A DNA stretch of 64,000 nt from Mycolicibacterium palauense (GCF_002592005.1 NZ_NVQF01000004.1:80004-144003); one strand, 5' to 3'; counted from the first letter of the stretch, positions 34,210 to 42,683 are shown. The notes: generated from the letters alone by a model not told the origin. Translations and numbers: made by a program.

Positions 34210-34649
34210 GACAGGTCGGCGGCTTCGGTTCTGGTGGTCGTCCGGCTGGCGCGGAGCCGGCGTCGCTGGTCGGTGGCGATCCGGCGCGACAGCACCAGGT
34301 CCTCGCGCCAGGACAGGCTGCCGATCGTCTCGGCGAGGGTGTCGATCCGGGCGTCGTCGAGGTCGGCTGGCTCGCCGGCGACGTCGTGGGCGGCCAAGAC
34401 GACGATGCCTCGCAGGAGCGGCACGTTGGCAGCAGTGAATCGTGTTGTCGCGAGGAAGATCTCGGTCGCGTTGCGGTTGACGAACAGGTGGGCTCGGTGG
34501 ATTGACGGGGTGAACCAGAAGTCGATTCCGGATCGGTTGGTCAAGGTCGCCAGGTTGCGTTCGCGGATGACGTCGGCGATGTCGTCGACGGATCGGACGT
34601 GGCGCTTGTACAGCTCGCCGTTGTGGCTGGCTTGGAGTACTTGAATCAT
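34197..34649 (-). CDS. Unknown 150-residue protein
   Basis: Not recognised. Starts MIQVLQASHNGELYKRHVRS, then DIADVIRERNLATL and IHRAHLFVNRNATEIFLATT, ending in a basic tail. It appears to be first in the 32.5-34.6 kb minus-strand run; AAGGG precedes the ATG. Confidence 0.6.
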   Translation of the reverse strand: MIQVLQASHNGELYKRHVRSVDDIADVIRERNLATLTNRSGIDFWFTPSIHRAHLFVNRNATEIFLATTRFTAANVPLLRGIVVLAAHDVAGEPADLDDARIDTLAETIGSLSWREDLVLSRRIATDQRRRLRASRTTTRTEAADLSWMT

Positions 34650-35176
34650 GCTCGGGCCCTTGGTTCGGTCAGTTTGCAGTGCTTGCAACAAACGTATCGC
34701 GGTGAGATCGTGCGGGGGGCGATCGCGGTGGGACATGCCGTTTATGCTGGTTGGAGCCCTTTTAGGGTGTGGCCTTGTCGGCGACTCGGGGAAGTCGGTA
34801 GATGGGGTGCTCAAGGGTCGGCGCCGACGACGGCGGCAGCGACTCGGACCATCCGGATCTCGGAGCGGCCGACTCCGACGGGTTGGCGGCGCCAGTGTCC
34901 GTGGGTGCGGATCCACACCTTCCGCGGCGGTCGCGGTGCAACGGGCATTCCGGGGCGCGGCGCCCGGAGGGCGTTGTCCTGTCGGTGTGGGGCGTCCGGT
35001 CGAGGAGTGCAGTCGCACGCCGGCGGCATGGGTCATCATCGTAGGGCTGTCGGTGGTGGCGGCAGCCGCCGGGGACGCGGCATCGCCGCTGTTCGGCGGC
35101 TTGTTTCGGTCACTGATAAGGGGGCTTCTCGGTGTGGGATTGGTGCGCGTGGAGGTCTCGGTGTTGCGTGTTGCCG
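34650..35176. other. Divergent intergenic region
   Basis: About 525 bp without a supported gene. It holds a weak copy of the dispersed repeat near 34729-34753 and a short minus-strand frame (34811-34951, MPVAPRPPRKVWIRTHGHWR) with gene-like third-position GC that may be a remnant. Confidence 0.4.
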
Positions 35177-35479
35177 ATGGGAGATGAGGCGGTGTTGGTG
35201 GAGCAGGCCCGTGCGATCGCGGCGCAGCTGGATGGGCGGTGGTTCGCCGACTTCGACGAGCTGTGTCGGTTCGCGGAGGTCCTCGTCGCGGTGGAGTACG
35301 TGATGTCCCCGGCTGATGTCGTGGAGTTCTTCCGCCGGCCGTGGCGGTACTCGGCCGAGCACGAGGTGTGGCGGCGGTGTGGGCGGCCGGTCGAGGTCGG
35401 TGGAGCTGCGGGTGAGGTGTTGGTGGCGTTGTTGGAGGCCGGCGGCCGCGGCGCTCCCCCGCTGACGCTCGCCCCGTAG
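35177..35479 (+). CDS. Small unknown helical protein
   Basis: A 100-residue protein (AIAAQLDGRWFADFDELCRF, AEVLVAVEYVMSPADVVEFF, RRPWRYSAEHEVWRR). Not recognised. ATG at 35177 has no clear binding site; a GTG at 35192 with GGGAG 8 nt upstream may be the true start. It ends seven bases before a copy of the dispersed repeat. Confidence 0.5.
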   Translation: MGDEAVLVEQARAIAAQLDGRWFADFDELCRFAEVLVAVEYVMSPADVVEFFRRPWRYSAEHEVWRRCGRPVEVGGAAGEVLVALLEAGGRGAPPLTLAP

Positions 35480-35485
35480 CCGTCC

Positions 35486-35510
35486 TGGCCTGCGGCGATG
35501 GCATGTCCCC
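35486..35510 (+). repeat. Dispersed 25-bp repeat, gene-end copy
   Basis: Plus-strand copy, 21 of 25 positions, starting 7 nt after the preceding plus-strand stop. With the oppositely oriented copy at 35621-35645 it brackets the convergent gene ends. Confidence 0.75.
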
Positions 35511-35524
35511 GCCGATACGGCGGG
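35508..35524 (+). terminator. Short hairpin next to the repeat
   Basis: CCCGCCG and CGGCGGG pair around ATA. The left arm uses the last bases of the repeat copy. A probable terminator for the gene ending at 35479. Confidence 0.5.
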
Positions 35525-35620
35525 CTGGATCCGGCCGCGGCGCCTGCACGCCGGCTGCTTCAGTGCGACTCGATCGGTGGTGGGGTTCGGCGGTACGCCG
35601 CGCACGGCCCGTCATGGTGC

Positions 35621-35645
35621 GGGGACGTGGCGTCGTGGCTGCTCA
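35621..35645 (-). repeat. Dispersed 25-bp repeat, copy spanning the ADP-ribosyltransferase stop
   Basis: Minus-strand copy, 20 of 25 positions; its first three bases (TGA) are the stop codon of the ADP-ribosyltransferase gene. Confidence 0.7.
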
Positions 35646-37368
35646 GGAGGCCTTTGCGATGGTCGTGAGGACCTGGGCTTCGGCTTCGGCCACCAGGTCC
35701 TCGGCGACCAGGTAGACCGTCTGTCGGCGTTCGAGTCCGGATGCGGGTTCGACGCGGACACAACGCAGCGCGGTGCCGGGCGGGATGATCACTTCGTCTT
35801 CGCCGGCGTTGGCGGAGATCGCCTTGACCGGCAGGCCGTCGCGGGTGCGGATGGCCATCAGGTAGGAGCCGGGCCCGCCGTCGGCGAATCGGGTGGCCGT
35901 GGCGGTGCGGGTGGTGGCTGAGGCGACTTGTCCCACTTCGACTTTCGCGCCGACGGGGAATGCGGTGGCGAGGTAGTCGGCCGGCGGGCCGGTGTAGCCG
36001 GCGGGGACGCGGGTGCCGCGGACGACGGTGACGGGTTCGCGGGAGGCGTTGTGGCGGGCGTACTTGTCGAAGGCGCTGCGCAGATGGTTTGCAGGTGTTG
36101 GCGATCGCCGGCGCTGGTGTTCTGGTGCGGCCGGTGAAGACGTCGTTGATCTGGATGTAAGCCCCGGAGCCGATGTGCCGGCCGCTGGTGTAGGTGCGCA
36201 GCGCATCTCGCTCGTCGGCGGTGAGCTCGGTGTTGACGAAGCGGGCGTGGGTCTTGGCGAGGTCGCCGATCGGGGTGGTGCGCAGTGTGCCGTAGACGTC
36301 GTGCAGGCCCCACGCTGTGAGGTCCCCTCCCCTGCGGGTGATGACGGTGTAGTCGCGGGCGGATTCCTTGCCGTAGGAGCGGATTCCGCTGTGCTGCAGC
36401 AGGGTGTGGGTTGCGTCGCCGAGGCTGGGTGCGGGCAGTGTGTGGTGTTCGAAGTGCGGGATGCGTGCACCGCCTCGGGTCGGTGTGCCCAGCGCGTGGC
36501 GGTGGGCGGCCGTGTACGCCTGCTCGGGGTCGTCCCCGGACAGGCTGGCGGCGAGGCGGGCTGCCTGGCCGGCGGTCTCCGCGGCGGCCAGGCGCTGGCG
36601 GTGGTGATGTCGGGCGGTGGCGTCGAGCAGCTCGGTGCGTAGTGGCGCCGCGGCGGCGGCATCGACGATCTCGTCCCGCGCGTGGGTCAGGTGTTCTGCC
36701 AGGAACGCCTGCTGCTCGTCGGGAGTGGGGAGCCGGCCGTAGGCCGCCTGTGTGGCCAGCTGCAGCGTGATGTCGGCGTGGGATCGGTACGCCTGCTGCT
36801 GGAGATCGTCGATGCCGCCTGGAGGGTGGTCGAGTGGGGTGAGGACGGGAATGCGGTTGGCCATCGTGATGGCGGTCTTGTAGGTGGATGCGGTGGCCAG
36901 GGTGCGGTAGGCCTGGCCGTCTCGGAGCGCGACCGCGTAGTCGCCGCGGCGTGTCCGGTACACCGCGGTGTCGGCGTCGAGCAGGGTCGCCGACGTGGTG
37001 TCGGCGGAGCCGCCGGGTCGATGGATGGGGATCTCGGCGCGCTCGGTGATCGTGGTGTCGCGGTCGGCGCCGGTCAGGTGCGCCGGCAGGGCTGCGAAGG
37101 CGGCGTCGACGTCGGGGCGGATGTCGGCGCGGCGGGTGGCGATGAGTGCGTCGATGTCGGTGTCGATGAGGTTGGCGAGCAGCTCGTCACGATGGGGGCT
37201 GGGTGGGGCTGCGAGGTGTTCGGTGACCGTGCGGGCTGCTAGCTGGGTGTGCAGCTGCTGGTGTTGGTCGGTGAGGGCGTCGGTGGCGGCCGCGGACTTC
37301 TGGTAGGTGGCGCGGGTGTCCCCTGAGCAGCGGCGGGGTCCGCCGGGGTCGTTGGTGGCCAGGCACAT
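35643..37368 (-). pseudogene. Frameshifted ADP-ribosyltransferase toxin with conserved N-terminal signature
   Basis: From ATG 37368 the frame reads MCLATNDPGGPRRCSGDTRA and a long helical body (~1-420), to IANTC near 36090. The protein continues in another frame: HLRSAFDKYARHNASREPVT, VVRGTRVPAGYTGPPADYLA, VASATTRTATATRFADGG and the turn NAGEDEVIIPPGTALRCVRV. These are the Arg, Ser-Thr and E-x-E motifs of ADP-ribosyltransferase exoenzymes. Deleting one A in an AAA run near 36090 restores a ~574-residue protein. Signature and a bipartite promoter motif are shared with the ArdC gene. Confidence 0.75.
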
Positions 37369-37432
37369 GGTCAGTGCTGGGGTGCGTCGCGGTCGCCGGA
37401 CACTTGTTCTCCTTCTGTGGTCGTCGATGGGG

Positions 37433-37462
37433 AAGTACCGGCGGGCGGGGTGGTTTCCGTCG
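37433..37462 (-). promoter_or_regulatory. Bipartite motif GGAAAC-N13-GGTACT, copy 2
   Basis: On the minus strand CGACGGAAAC, 13 nt, GGTACTT, ending 64 nt before the ADP-ribosyltransferase start. Confidence 0.5.
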
Positions 37463-37752
37463 TCGAGTCCGGCGAAATATCGGCGGGCCCTGCGTGGTGG
37501 GGCCTGTGCGCGATTTCGTCGGGTTTCGTCGCGCGGTGTGGTCTCCGCGCGCTGCTAGCGTGGAATGTGCGTCCTCGACCCCCCCGGAGGACGTCTCTGC
37601 GCCCCCAGCCGCTCCTCCCCCCCCTGCGGCTGGGGGCGCCTCACGTTGCGGCTCAGATTGTGGGCGGCGGGCCGCCGATTCGGTCGCTGGGCGGATCTAG
37701 ACTGCGTGTATCGCCGCGCATGGTGGCGTGAATCCCGGCATCGACTGCCGCC

Positions 37753-37844
37753 GCCCACATCGGCCAGTCACTTCAGACCGGGACAAGACCCGACGGGTTC
37801 CCGTGCAGCTACCCAGCAAAGGCACTTCCGCGCAGATGTGGGGC
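37753..37844 (+). ncRNA. Structured 5' leader, copy 1
   Basis: GCCCACATC at the 5' end can pair with GATGTGGGGC at the 3' end (8-9 bp, allowing one bulged G). Inside, CGGGA/TCCCG and ACCCG/CGGGT can form a nested hairpin after GACAAG. A second leader at 39246-39344 keeps the closing stem and GACAAG but differs elsewhere. Both precede FtsK-like genes. Inferred regulatory RNA; no Rfam family recognised. Confidence 0.45.
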
Positions 37845-37879
37845 GACGCGGAGGATACGACTTTGGATGGGAGATTCCC

Positions 37880-38668
37880 TTGTCTGACAACGAGTCCCGC
37901 AAGCGTGCTGCGCGCGAGTTCCAGGCGGCCAATCCGGGCACGTCCTATACGCGTGCTCTGCGGCAGGTCGCCAAGAAGCGGATCCGGCGGCCGCTGACAG
38001 CTGTTCTCGGCGTCGGTGTCGGCGGTCGGCCGGTTGAGCTGAACCTGGACTGGCAGGTCCACGGCGGCAGCGGCCCGCATTGCACGGTCGCCGGCGAGCA
38101 GGTGTCGTCACTGCTGGCCGTGCTGGCCACCGGGCTCGCCGCGGGCCAGTCCCCCGGTGATCTCGAGTTGATGGTCTGCGTGGATGAGGACACGCAGGTG
38201 ACGGTGGCGCACCGCAGAGTCGGCGCCGGCGAGCTGGCCGCGGTCGTCGACGAGCTGCTGGCGTCGCGGTTCGAGTTCTTTCGGTCGGTCGACGCGCTCG
38301 ACATCGAGGACGCCCGCGGCCGCGGGCACCAGGTGCCGACGACGGTGGTGCTGATCGACGACCACGATGGCGCCTTGGCGGGTTCGGAGGTGTTGGCGCG
38401 GTGGCTGCGGGTGGGTCGTTCTGCTGGCATTGACCTCGTGGTGGGGATGCCGATCGCGCGGCCGAACGCTGTGACCTCGACCGATGGCATGTCCCCGGCC
38501 GAGGCGTTCGATCGCCTCGTGCGCGCCGCGACGCGGCGCAACAGGCTGTTGGACAGCATGGCGTCGGCGACGGTCGTCGACCGTGGCCAGGGCCACTGGA
38601 TGCTGCGCACGAGCGACCGCTGGGGCCGCAGCGTGCTGACCGACTTCACCCTCGGCGCAGGGGTGTAG
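37880..38668 (+). CDS. EccC/FtsK-like protein with a degenerate Walker A
   Basis: A 262-residue protein from a TTG (GGGAG 8 nt upstream). The N-terminus (RKRAAREFQAANPGTSYTRA) and core (LGVGVGGRPVELNLDWQVHG, GSGPHCTVAGEQVSSLL) follow the EccC/FtsK pattern, but the Walker A is AGEQVSSLL where G-x-x-G-x-G-K-T is expected, so ATP binding is probably lost. Walker-B-like VVLIDDHDG near 155 remains. It is a paralogue of the intact ATPase at 39381. A regulatory or scaffold role is inferred. Confidence 0.7.
   Translation: MSDNESRKRAAREFQAANPGTSYTRALRQVAKKRIRRPLTAVLGVGVGGRPVELNLDWQVHGGSGPHCTVAGEQVSSLLAVLATGLAAGQSPGDLELMVCVDEDTQVTVAHRRVGAGELAAVVDELLASRFEFFRSVDALDIEDARGRGHQVPTTVVLIDDHDGALAGSEVLARWLRVGRSAGIDLVVGMPIARPNAVTSTDGMSPAEAFDRLVRAATRRNRLLDSMASATVVDRGQGHWMLRTSDRWGRSVLTDFTLGAGV
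38472..38496 (+). repeat. Dispersed 25-bp repeat inside the degenerate ATPase gene
   Basis: Plus-strand match of 18 of 25 positions, with CGATGGCATGTCCCC identical to the copy at 35486-35510. It is read as TSTDGMSP, the same frame as the TSGDDTSP copies at 53.6-53.9 kb. Confidence 0.4.
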
Positions 38669-38672
38669 GGGC

Positions 38673-39158
38673 ATGGTCTTCATCAGCTCCGATCGCCTGG
38701 TCAACATCACCGAGGCCAGGAACGGTTTCAGTGTGCTGCTGGGAGATGCGCGCGAAGGCCGCGTGTGGCACATCGTGAAGGGCTCGGAGGTGGTCGCCCA
38801 TCTGGTGCCGCCGACGGCTCGAATCATCGACCAGGACGCGTTGTTGATGGCGATGGCGACGGCGCTGCTGCGCGGCGAAGCGGAAGCGCTCAGCCGGGAG
38901 GGCGTGGGCTCTAACGCCGGCGCCGATACCGGGCGTCTGTTTGTCTGGGTGTGGCGCACTGACGTGCGGCTGTTCCACGGCTTGCTGAGTCAGTTCGGCG
39001 AGTTGCTCAGCGCGTCGGCCGGCCGGCCCTACGGCGTCTGGGAGGTGTTCGGGGTTCTGCGTGGCGCGATGCGCGATGCGGGCCTGGGTGACAGCGAGCT
39101 CGCCGCTGCCGAACGCAGTTCACACCGCGCTGCGGTAGACCGCGCGGATCCCGTCTAG
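38673..39158 (+). CDS. Phd/YefM-like N-terminal domain protein
   Basis: A 161-residue protein. Residues ~7-50 (LVNITEARNGFSVLLGDARE, VWHIVKGSEVVAHLVPP) match the Phd/YefM antitoxin fold; the rest is a helical C-terminal part (LFHGLLSQFGELLSASAG, VFGVLRGAMRDAGLG). No obvious toxin lies next to it, so it may be a stand-alone regulator or neutralise a distant toxin. It starts four bases after the ATPase stop. Confidence 0.65.
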   Translation: MVFISSDRLVNITEARNGFSVLLGDAREGRVWHIVKGSEVVAHLVPPTARIIDQDALLMAMATALLRGEAEALSREGVGSNAGADTGRLFVWVWRTDVRLFHGLLSQFGELLSASAGRPYGVWEVFGVLRGAMRDAGLGDSELAAAERSSHRAAVDRADPV

Positions 39159-39245
39159 CGGCGCGGGCAGGTTGCCGCTGATTCGTGGTTAGCATGATCT
39201 TGGCTGCCACCGCGGCGGCCTGATCCTCGGCTATCGACACCTGCC

Positions 39246-39344
39246 GCCCACATCGGCTCGTCGAATGTTCGGAGCGAGACAAGTCCCTCAGGGTCCCGCG
39301 GACAACCCCCCGAGTCCACGTAGTGCGCCGGGTCAGATGTGGGC
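39246..39344 (+). ncRNA. Structured 5' leader, copy 2
   Basis: GCCCACATC and GATGTGGGC form a perfect 9-bp closing stem 99 nt apart. Inside are GACAAG and a CCC-TCA-GGG hairpin. Layout as in copy 1 at 37753-37844. It ends about 36 nt before the ATPase start. Confidence 0.45.
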
Positions 39345-39380
39345 TGCCCGTCGCCGTATGGAAAGGGGAGGTCACCTCTC

Positions 39381-40139
39381 ATGACGAACAACGCTCACAA
39401 GAAGGCCGCTCGACAGCACCAGGCAGAGACCGGTAAGCCCTACAGTCAGGCCTTGCGCGAGGTGGATACCACTACCGGGCCCCGCCGCAATCTCGTTGCG
39501 CACTTGGGTGTCGACGGCGACGGCGCCGCGGTGACACTCGACCTCAATGAGCCTTCGCGCGGTGGCGTCGGACCGCACTGCTTCATCACCGGCAGGACCG
39601 GTAGCGGCAAGACTGTGCTTGTCGAGCGCATCGCCCGGTCGTTGGCTCATGATCAGCGCACAGCGCCGGAGATCTTCGTGCATGGCCGCCTGACGGCGGC
39701 ACTGCCGTCGAGTGTGAGGCTTGTCGAAGGAGAGTCGCTCACAGGGATACTCGCGCAGCTTCTCGACGATCGGTCACGCGACGGCAATGTTCAGGCTTCG
39801 CCGGTTGTGGTTCTGATCGACAACTGCGACGGGTGGCTGTTGCAGTCCTCGATCGACAGGTTCACGACGGGTGGCGGGACGCTACGCCGGCTGGTCAGGG
39901 AGGGGCGTGCGCTGGGCATCCATCTCGTTCTGACGATGCAGCATGAACGTCCGGAGGCCGCGCTCGGCGGAGCGGGATCAGCCGTTGCGGACAATATCTC
40001 GACGGGAATCCGCTTGAAGAGTCGTACCTTCAGCGAGCTCCACATGGGTGAGGGCTTGTTGCAGTGCTCCGACGGCTTCGATGTTCACAGCTGCAGGCCG
40101 TCCGATCGCGACATTCGCTTCCGGTTCGAGGCCGTATAG
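39381..40139 (+). CDS. Small EccC/FtsK-like ATPase
   Basis: A 252-residue ATPase. The N-terminal helix KKAARQHQAETGKPYSQALR is shared with the paralogue at 37880. The core has LGVDGDGAAVTLDLNEPSRG, GPHCFITGRTGSGKTVLVER (Walker A 71-78) and VVVLIDNCDGWLL (Walker B). LRRLVREGRALGIHLVLTMQ is a typical FtsK sensor region. It is like one ATPase module of EccC without membrane helices and may power or regulate transfer. ATG at 39381 with GGGGAGG upstream. Confidence 0.8.
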   Translation: MTNNAHKKAARQHQAETGKPYSQALREVDTTTGPRRNLVAHLGVDGDGAAVTLDLNEPSRGGVGPHCFITGRTGSGKTVLVERIARSLAHDQRTAPEIFVHGRLTAALPSSVRLVEGESLTGILAQLLDDRSRDGNVQASPVVVLIDNCDGWLLQSSIDRFTTGGGTLRRLVREGRALGIHLVLTMQHERPEAALGGAGSAVADNISTGIRLKSRTFSELHMGEGLLQCSDGFDVHSCRPSDRDIRFRFEAV

Positions 40140-40170
40140 GCGATCGGCGGGGTCAACGTACCGTCGAGTG

Positions 40171-40410
40171 GTGGCCGCTGCGCGTTCCGTGGTGCGCCGG
40201 CCGGCGACGCCGGCGCCGATGCTGGCCACCCTCGGCCCGCCGCCGTCTGGTGATCAATGGGCGGTGGAGTGGAAGATGGACGGCCGGGCCAGCCTGATCG
40301 TTGATCGCGGCGAGGTCGTGACGTTCTCCCGGAACGGTGCTGATGTGAAACCGTCGCTCCTGTGCCCGTCATCCTCGAAATGCCGATTCGTTCTCGTAGC
40401 AATTCCATGA
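40171..40410 (+). pseudogene. Fragment of an ATP-dependent DNA ligase
   Basis: About 80 codons. PMLATLGPPPSGDQWAVEWK followed by MDGRASLIVDRGEVVTFSRN is the N-terminus of a LigB/LigC/LigD-type ligase, including motif I (K-x-D-G, the adenylated lysine) and the S-R-N-G motif. After GADV the sequence loses similarity and stops, so most of the catalytic domain is missing. A decayed remnant. Confidence 0.65.
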
Positions 40411-40450
40411 GGCAGCACATCTGGCGGCGGTCCCCCCGAAGGGGTGGTGG

Positions 40451-40924
40451 TCAGGTTTCTATCCGGACAAGTACTTCGTGTTCGGGTGGTCGGTGGTAGC
40501 GCAGGTAGGTCAGTCGGTGGCGGCCGTCGCCGATGAGTGTGTCGCTCGCGTTCACTCCGTTGGTCAGCCACGCCCATACCGGGTAGTCGGCGCGGTGCGG
40601 TGCGGCCCAATCCAGCCACGGCCGCTCCGATTCGAGTGGTTGGTTGAGCAGCGGCGACGATCGTGCCAGGGCGGTTGCGGTGTCTACGCTGTCGGCCAGG
40701 TCGGCGCTCCACGGCAGTTGCGCGAGTTCGGTGAGGACGATCCGTCGGTAGTCGGGGTCTGCGCTGACGAGGGCGCGGCGATGGGCCTCGGGGTCCCAGA
40801 AGTCGTCGTCGCCGAGAAGTGCTCGCAGCTCGTGTTCGAGGTTGCCGTAGCGGCTGCCGTGCTTGCCGAGACCGGATGGCCAGGGCAACGATCCCAGCGG
40901 GCGGATTCGATACGTCATGGGCAT
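40451..40924 (-). CDS. Unknown 157-residue protein
   Basis: Not recognised. The C-terminus (DTLIGDGRHRLTYLRYHRPP) resembles the substrate-binding loop D-G-x-H-R of ParB/sulfiredoxin-fold proteins. AAAGGGGG lies upstream of the ATG at 40924; an in-frame ATG two codons later is possible. Confidence 0.6.
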   Translation of the reverse strand: MPMTYRIRPLGSLPWPSGLGKHGSRYGNLEHELRALLGDDDFWDPEAHRRALVSADPDYRRIVLTELAQLPWSADLADSVDTATALARSSPLLNQPLESERPWLDWAAPHRADYPVWAWLTNGVNASDTLIGDGRHRLTYLRYHRPPEHEVLVRIET

Positions 40925-40982
40925 GTCGACGTCCCCCTTTCGGGGCAGGCGTGCCGGTTTGACGATGTTGAGGCACTTCGCA

Positions 40983-41867
40983 TCAGGCGGGGATTCCGTT
41001 CTGTGCGATCCAGGTCTGCAGTCCGGGCATGAGGTCCTCGACGTTGATGTCGCCGCCGCGCTGTCGCTTGAGTTCGCGCAGCGTCTTGCGGGCGGTGGAG
41101 GCGAATTTCTTGTCGGCCCGTTCGCGGCATTCGGCCATGATGGCTTCGGGGGTGCGGTCGTGCTTGGCCGCCAGGGCGGCGACGGCGGTGTCGACGGTGC
41201 GGCGCCATTCGGCGGCGGAGGGGTGGTCGTCGCCGTACCAGTGCAGGTCGCCTAGCGCTGTGGCGATGGCGTTGGTCGCGGCGAGCTCGGTCTTGTAGAG
41301 CGTCTTGCCGGTGTCGGGGTCGGTGATCGCGGCCGCGGTGGCGGCGGCGTTCTTGGTGGCCTTCTCGGCGGCGCGTTGTTCGCGTTCGAGGTCGGTGGGG
41401 CGGCGGATCTCGCCGGTGCGGGTGAGGACCTCGACGGGAGCTGATGGGTAGCAGACGGTGCAGGCGAGTTCTCCTGCGGCGTAGACGATCTGGTCTTCGT
41501 GGTGTCCGCTGTACTCGGTGAGCCAGGCGTAGCGGGTGCTCGGGAAACAGGTGGAACAACGCATGGAGCTGTGGACGTGGCCGCCGGTGTTCTGGACGAG
41601 GAAGGCTCGGGTCCAGCCGCCTCGGCGGTCGTATTCGTCGCTGTAGGGGCGCATCTGTTCGGTGATGGCGGCGATCTTGGGTGCGTAGTCGTCGGCCTGG
41701 CCGTCGAGTCTGGCTGCGCGGGCGGGGTCGGGGTGGCGGCCGGTGCGGGCGTGGTGGGCGGAGCTACGCAGGCTGTCGGCGTGGGAGATGAGTTTGGCGC
41801 GGTGAAATCCCAGTTCGTTGAGGATGGCGTCGATCTGGGCGGGTGTCTGCGTGGTGAGGTCGGTCAT
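40983..41867 (-). CDS. Unknown Cys-containing plasmid/phage-type protein
   Basis: A 294-residue protein. A helical N-terminus (FHRAKLISHADSLRSSAHHA) leads to a metal-binding-like centre (MRCSTCFPSTRYAWLTEYSG, ELACTVCYPSAP: two CxxC pairs 36 residues apart). The C-terminal half is helical and basic (KTLRELKRQRGGDINVEDLM). Proteins of this layout are common in mycobacterial plasmids and phages with no assigned function. The start overlaps the upstream stop (TGATG). Confidence 0.65.
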   Translation of the reverse strand: MTDLTTQTPAQIDAILNELGFHRAKLISHADSLRSSAHHARTGRHPDPARAARLDGQADDYAPKIAAITEQMRPYSDEYDRRGGWTRAFLVQNTGGHVHSSMRCSTCFPSTRYAWLTEYSGHHEDQIVYAAGELACTVCYPSAPVEVLTRTGEIRRPTDLEREQRAAEKATKNAAATAAAITDPDTGKTLYKTELAATNAIATALGDLHWYGDDHPSAAEWRRTVDTAVAALAAKHDRTPEAIMAECRERADKKFASTARKTLRELKRQRGGDINVEDLMPGLQTWIAQNGIPA

Positions 41868-42106
41868 CAGAGGGTCGCTCCGTAGGTGTTGCCCTGCAGG
41901 GCGTTGGCGATGGCGCTGGCGATGACGGCGACCTGGTTGCAGGTGATGGTGCCGTTCTGCAGCTCGATCAGTTCGGTGACGGCGTTGCAGGCGACGATCT
42001 TGGCGGTGTCGTCGAACGCGTCGAGGCGGCCGATGGCGTCCTCATGGGCTTGGCCGGCGGTGAGGTAGTCACCGGCGCGGAAGTGGCAGCTCGGGAGGCT
42101 TCGCAT
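41867..42106 (-). CDS. Small unknown protein
   Basis: A 79-residue protein with two helical stretches (AHEDAIGRLDAFDDTAKIVA, NQVAVIASAIANALQG). Not recognised. AAGGAG 7 nt before the ATG. Translationally coupled to the gene ending at 40983. Confidence 0.6.
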   Translation of the reverse strand: MRSLPSCHFRAGDYLTAGQAHEDAIGRLDAFDDTAKIVACNAVTELIELQNGTITCNQVAVIASAIANALQGNTYGATL

Positions 42107-42137
42107 GGGGTTTCTCCTTCTCGTTGGTCTGGTGGGG

Positions 42138-42524
42138 TCAGGCGGCGTCGGCGGGCGGGTAGTCGCCGAAGATGCCGCGTTCGTCTCCTTGGGCGACGAG
42201 CTCGTTCTGGCGATCGGCGTCGGCGGCGAGGCGGGCGTTGCGGCGTTCGATCCAGCGGACGGCGAACACGATGGCGGCCAGGACGGCGATGGTGGGGACC
42301 AGCCATTCCCACTGCCAGATCATGCAGGCGATCCAGAACACGATGAGGGTGGTCCAGGCGGGGTGGCGCTGAAACCAGTCCTTGACGGGCGGGGCCGCGA
42401 CGGGGACGTGGATGACGGTGGGTGCGGCCAGGGCCTCGGTCCACTGGTGTCCGTCCCAATAGCGTTGCTGGGCAGCGCCTGTGGGGTCGGGGTACCAGCC
42501 GGCGGACGGGGTGGTGTTGGTCAT
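42138..42524 (-). CDS. DUF2510 membrane protein
   Basis: A 128-residue protein. The N-terminus AGWYPDPTGAAQQRYWDGHQ is the DUF2510 signature, followed by a linker and two membrane segments (AWTTLIVFWIACMIWQW, WLVPTIAVLAAIVFAVRWIE). DUF2510 proteins are common in actinobacteria, often near secretion systems. GGGAGG precedes the ATG at 42524. The TGTAAA operator is just upstream. Confidence 0.85.
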   Translation of the reverse strand: MTNTTPSAGWYPDPTGAAQQRYWDGHQWTEALAAPTVIHVPVAAPPVKDWFQRHPAWTTLIVFWIACMIWQWEWLVPTIAVLAAIVFAVRWIERRNARLAADADRQNELVAQGDERGIFGDYPPADAA

Positions 42525-42554
42525 CGTGCCTCCCAAAGTTCTCGACCTCCCTAC

Positions 42555-42585
42555 TGTAAACCACTTTACATTTGTTGTAAAGTGG
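42555..42585. promoter_or_regulatory. TGTAAA/TTTACA operator, copy 1
   Basis: TGTAAA, CCAC, TTTACA, TTTGT, TGTAAAGTGG: three alternating half-sites, with CCACTTTACA and TGTAAAGTGG as perfect 10-bp arms. It sits between the divergent DUF2510 gene and the small HTH gene at 42684. A matching palindrome lies at 49072-49087. Confidence 0.7.
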
Positions 42586-42683
42586 ATTGCGTGACTCGAG
42601 TTGAGAAGTACTGTGATGCCGCCGGATAGTCGGCCGGCGGGGAATCGGGCGCGCTCGCGCGTTCCACGAACAGGAGGCGCGTT

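Larger units (their letters stand above)
37369..37879. other. Divergent control region of the ADP-ribosyltransferase and ATPase genes
   Basis: About 510 bp without a gene. It carries the bipartite motif for the leftward gene and the structured leader for the rightward gene. Nothing else recognisable. Confidence 0.5.

Noticed and set aside
34811..34951. Short minus-strand frame with good codon bias
   Set aside because: No family, no binding site and only 47 residues; mentioned as a possible remnant only.
42400..42425. GGGGACGTGGATGACGGTGG resembling the dispersed repeat
   Set aside because: Only the first nine bases match, and it encodes a conserved-looking part of the DUF2510 protein.
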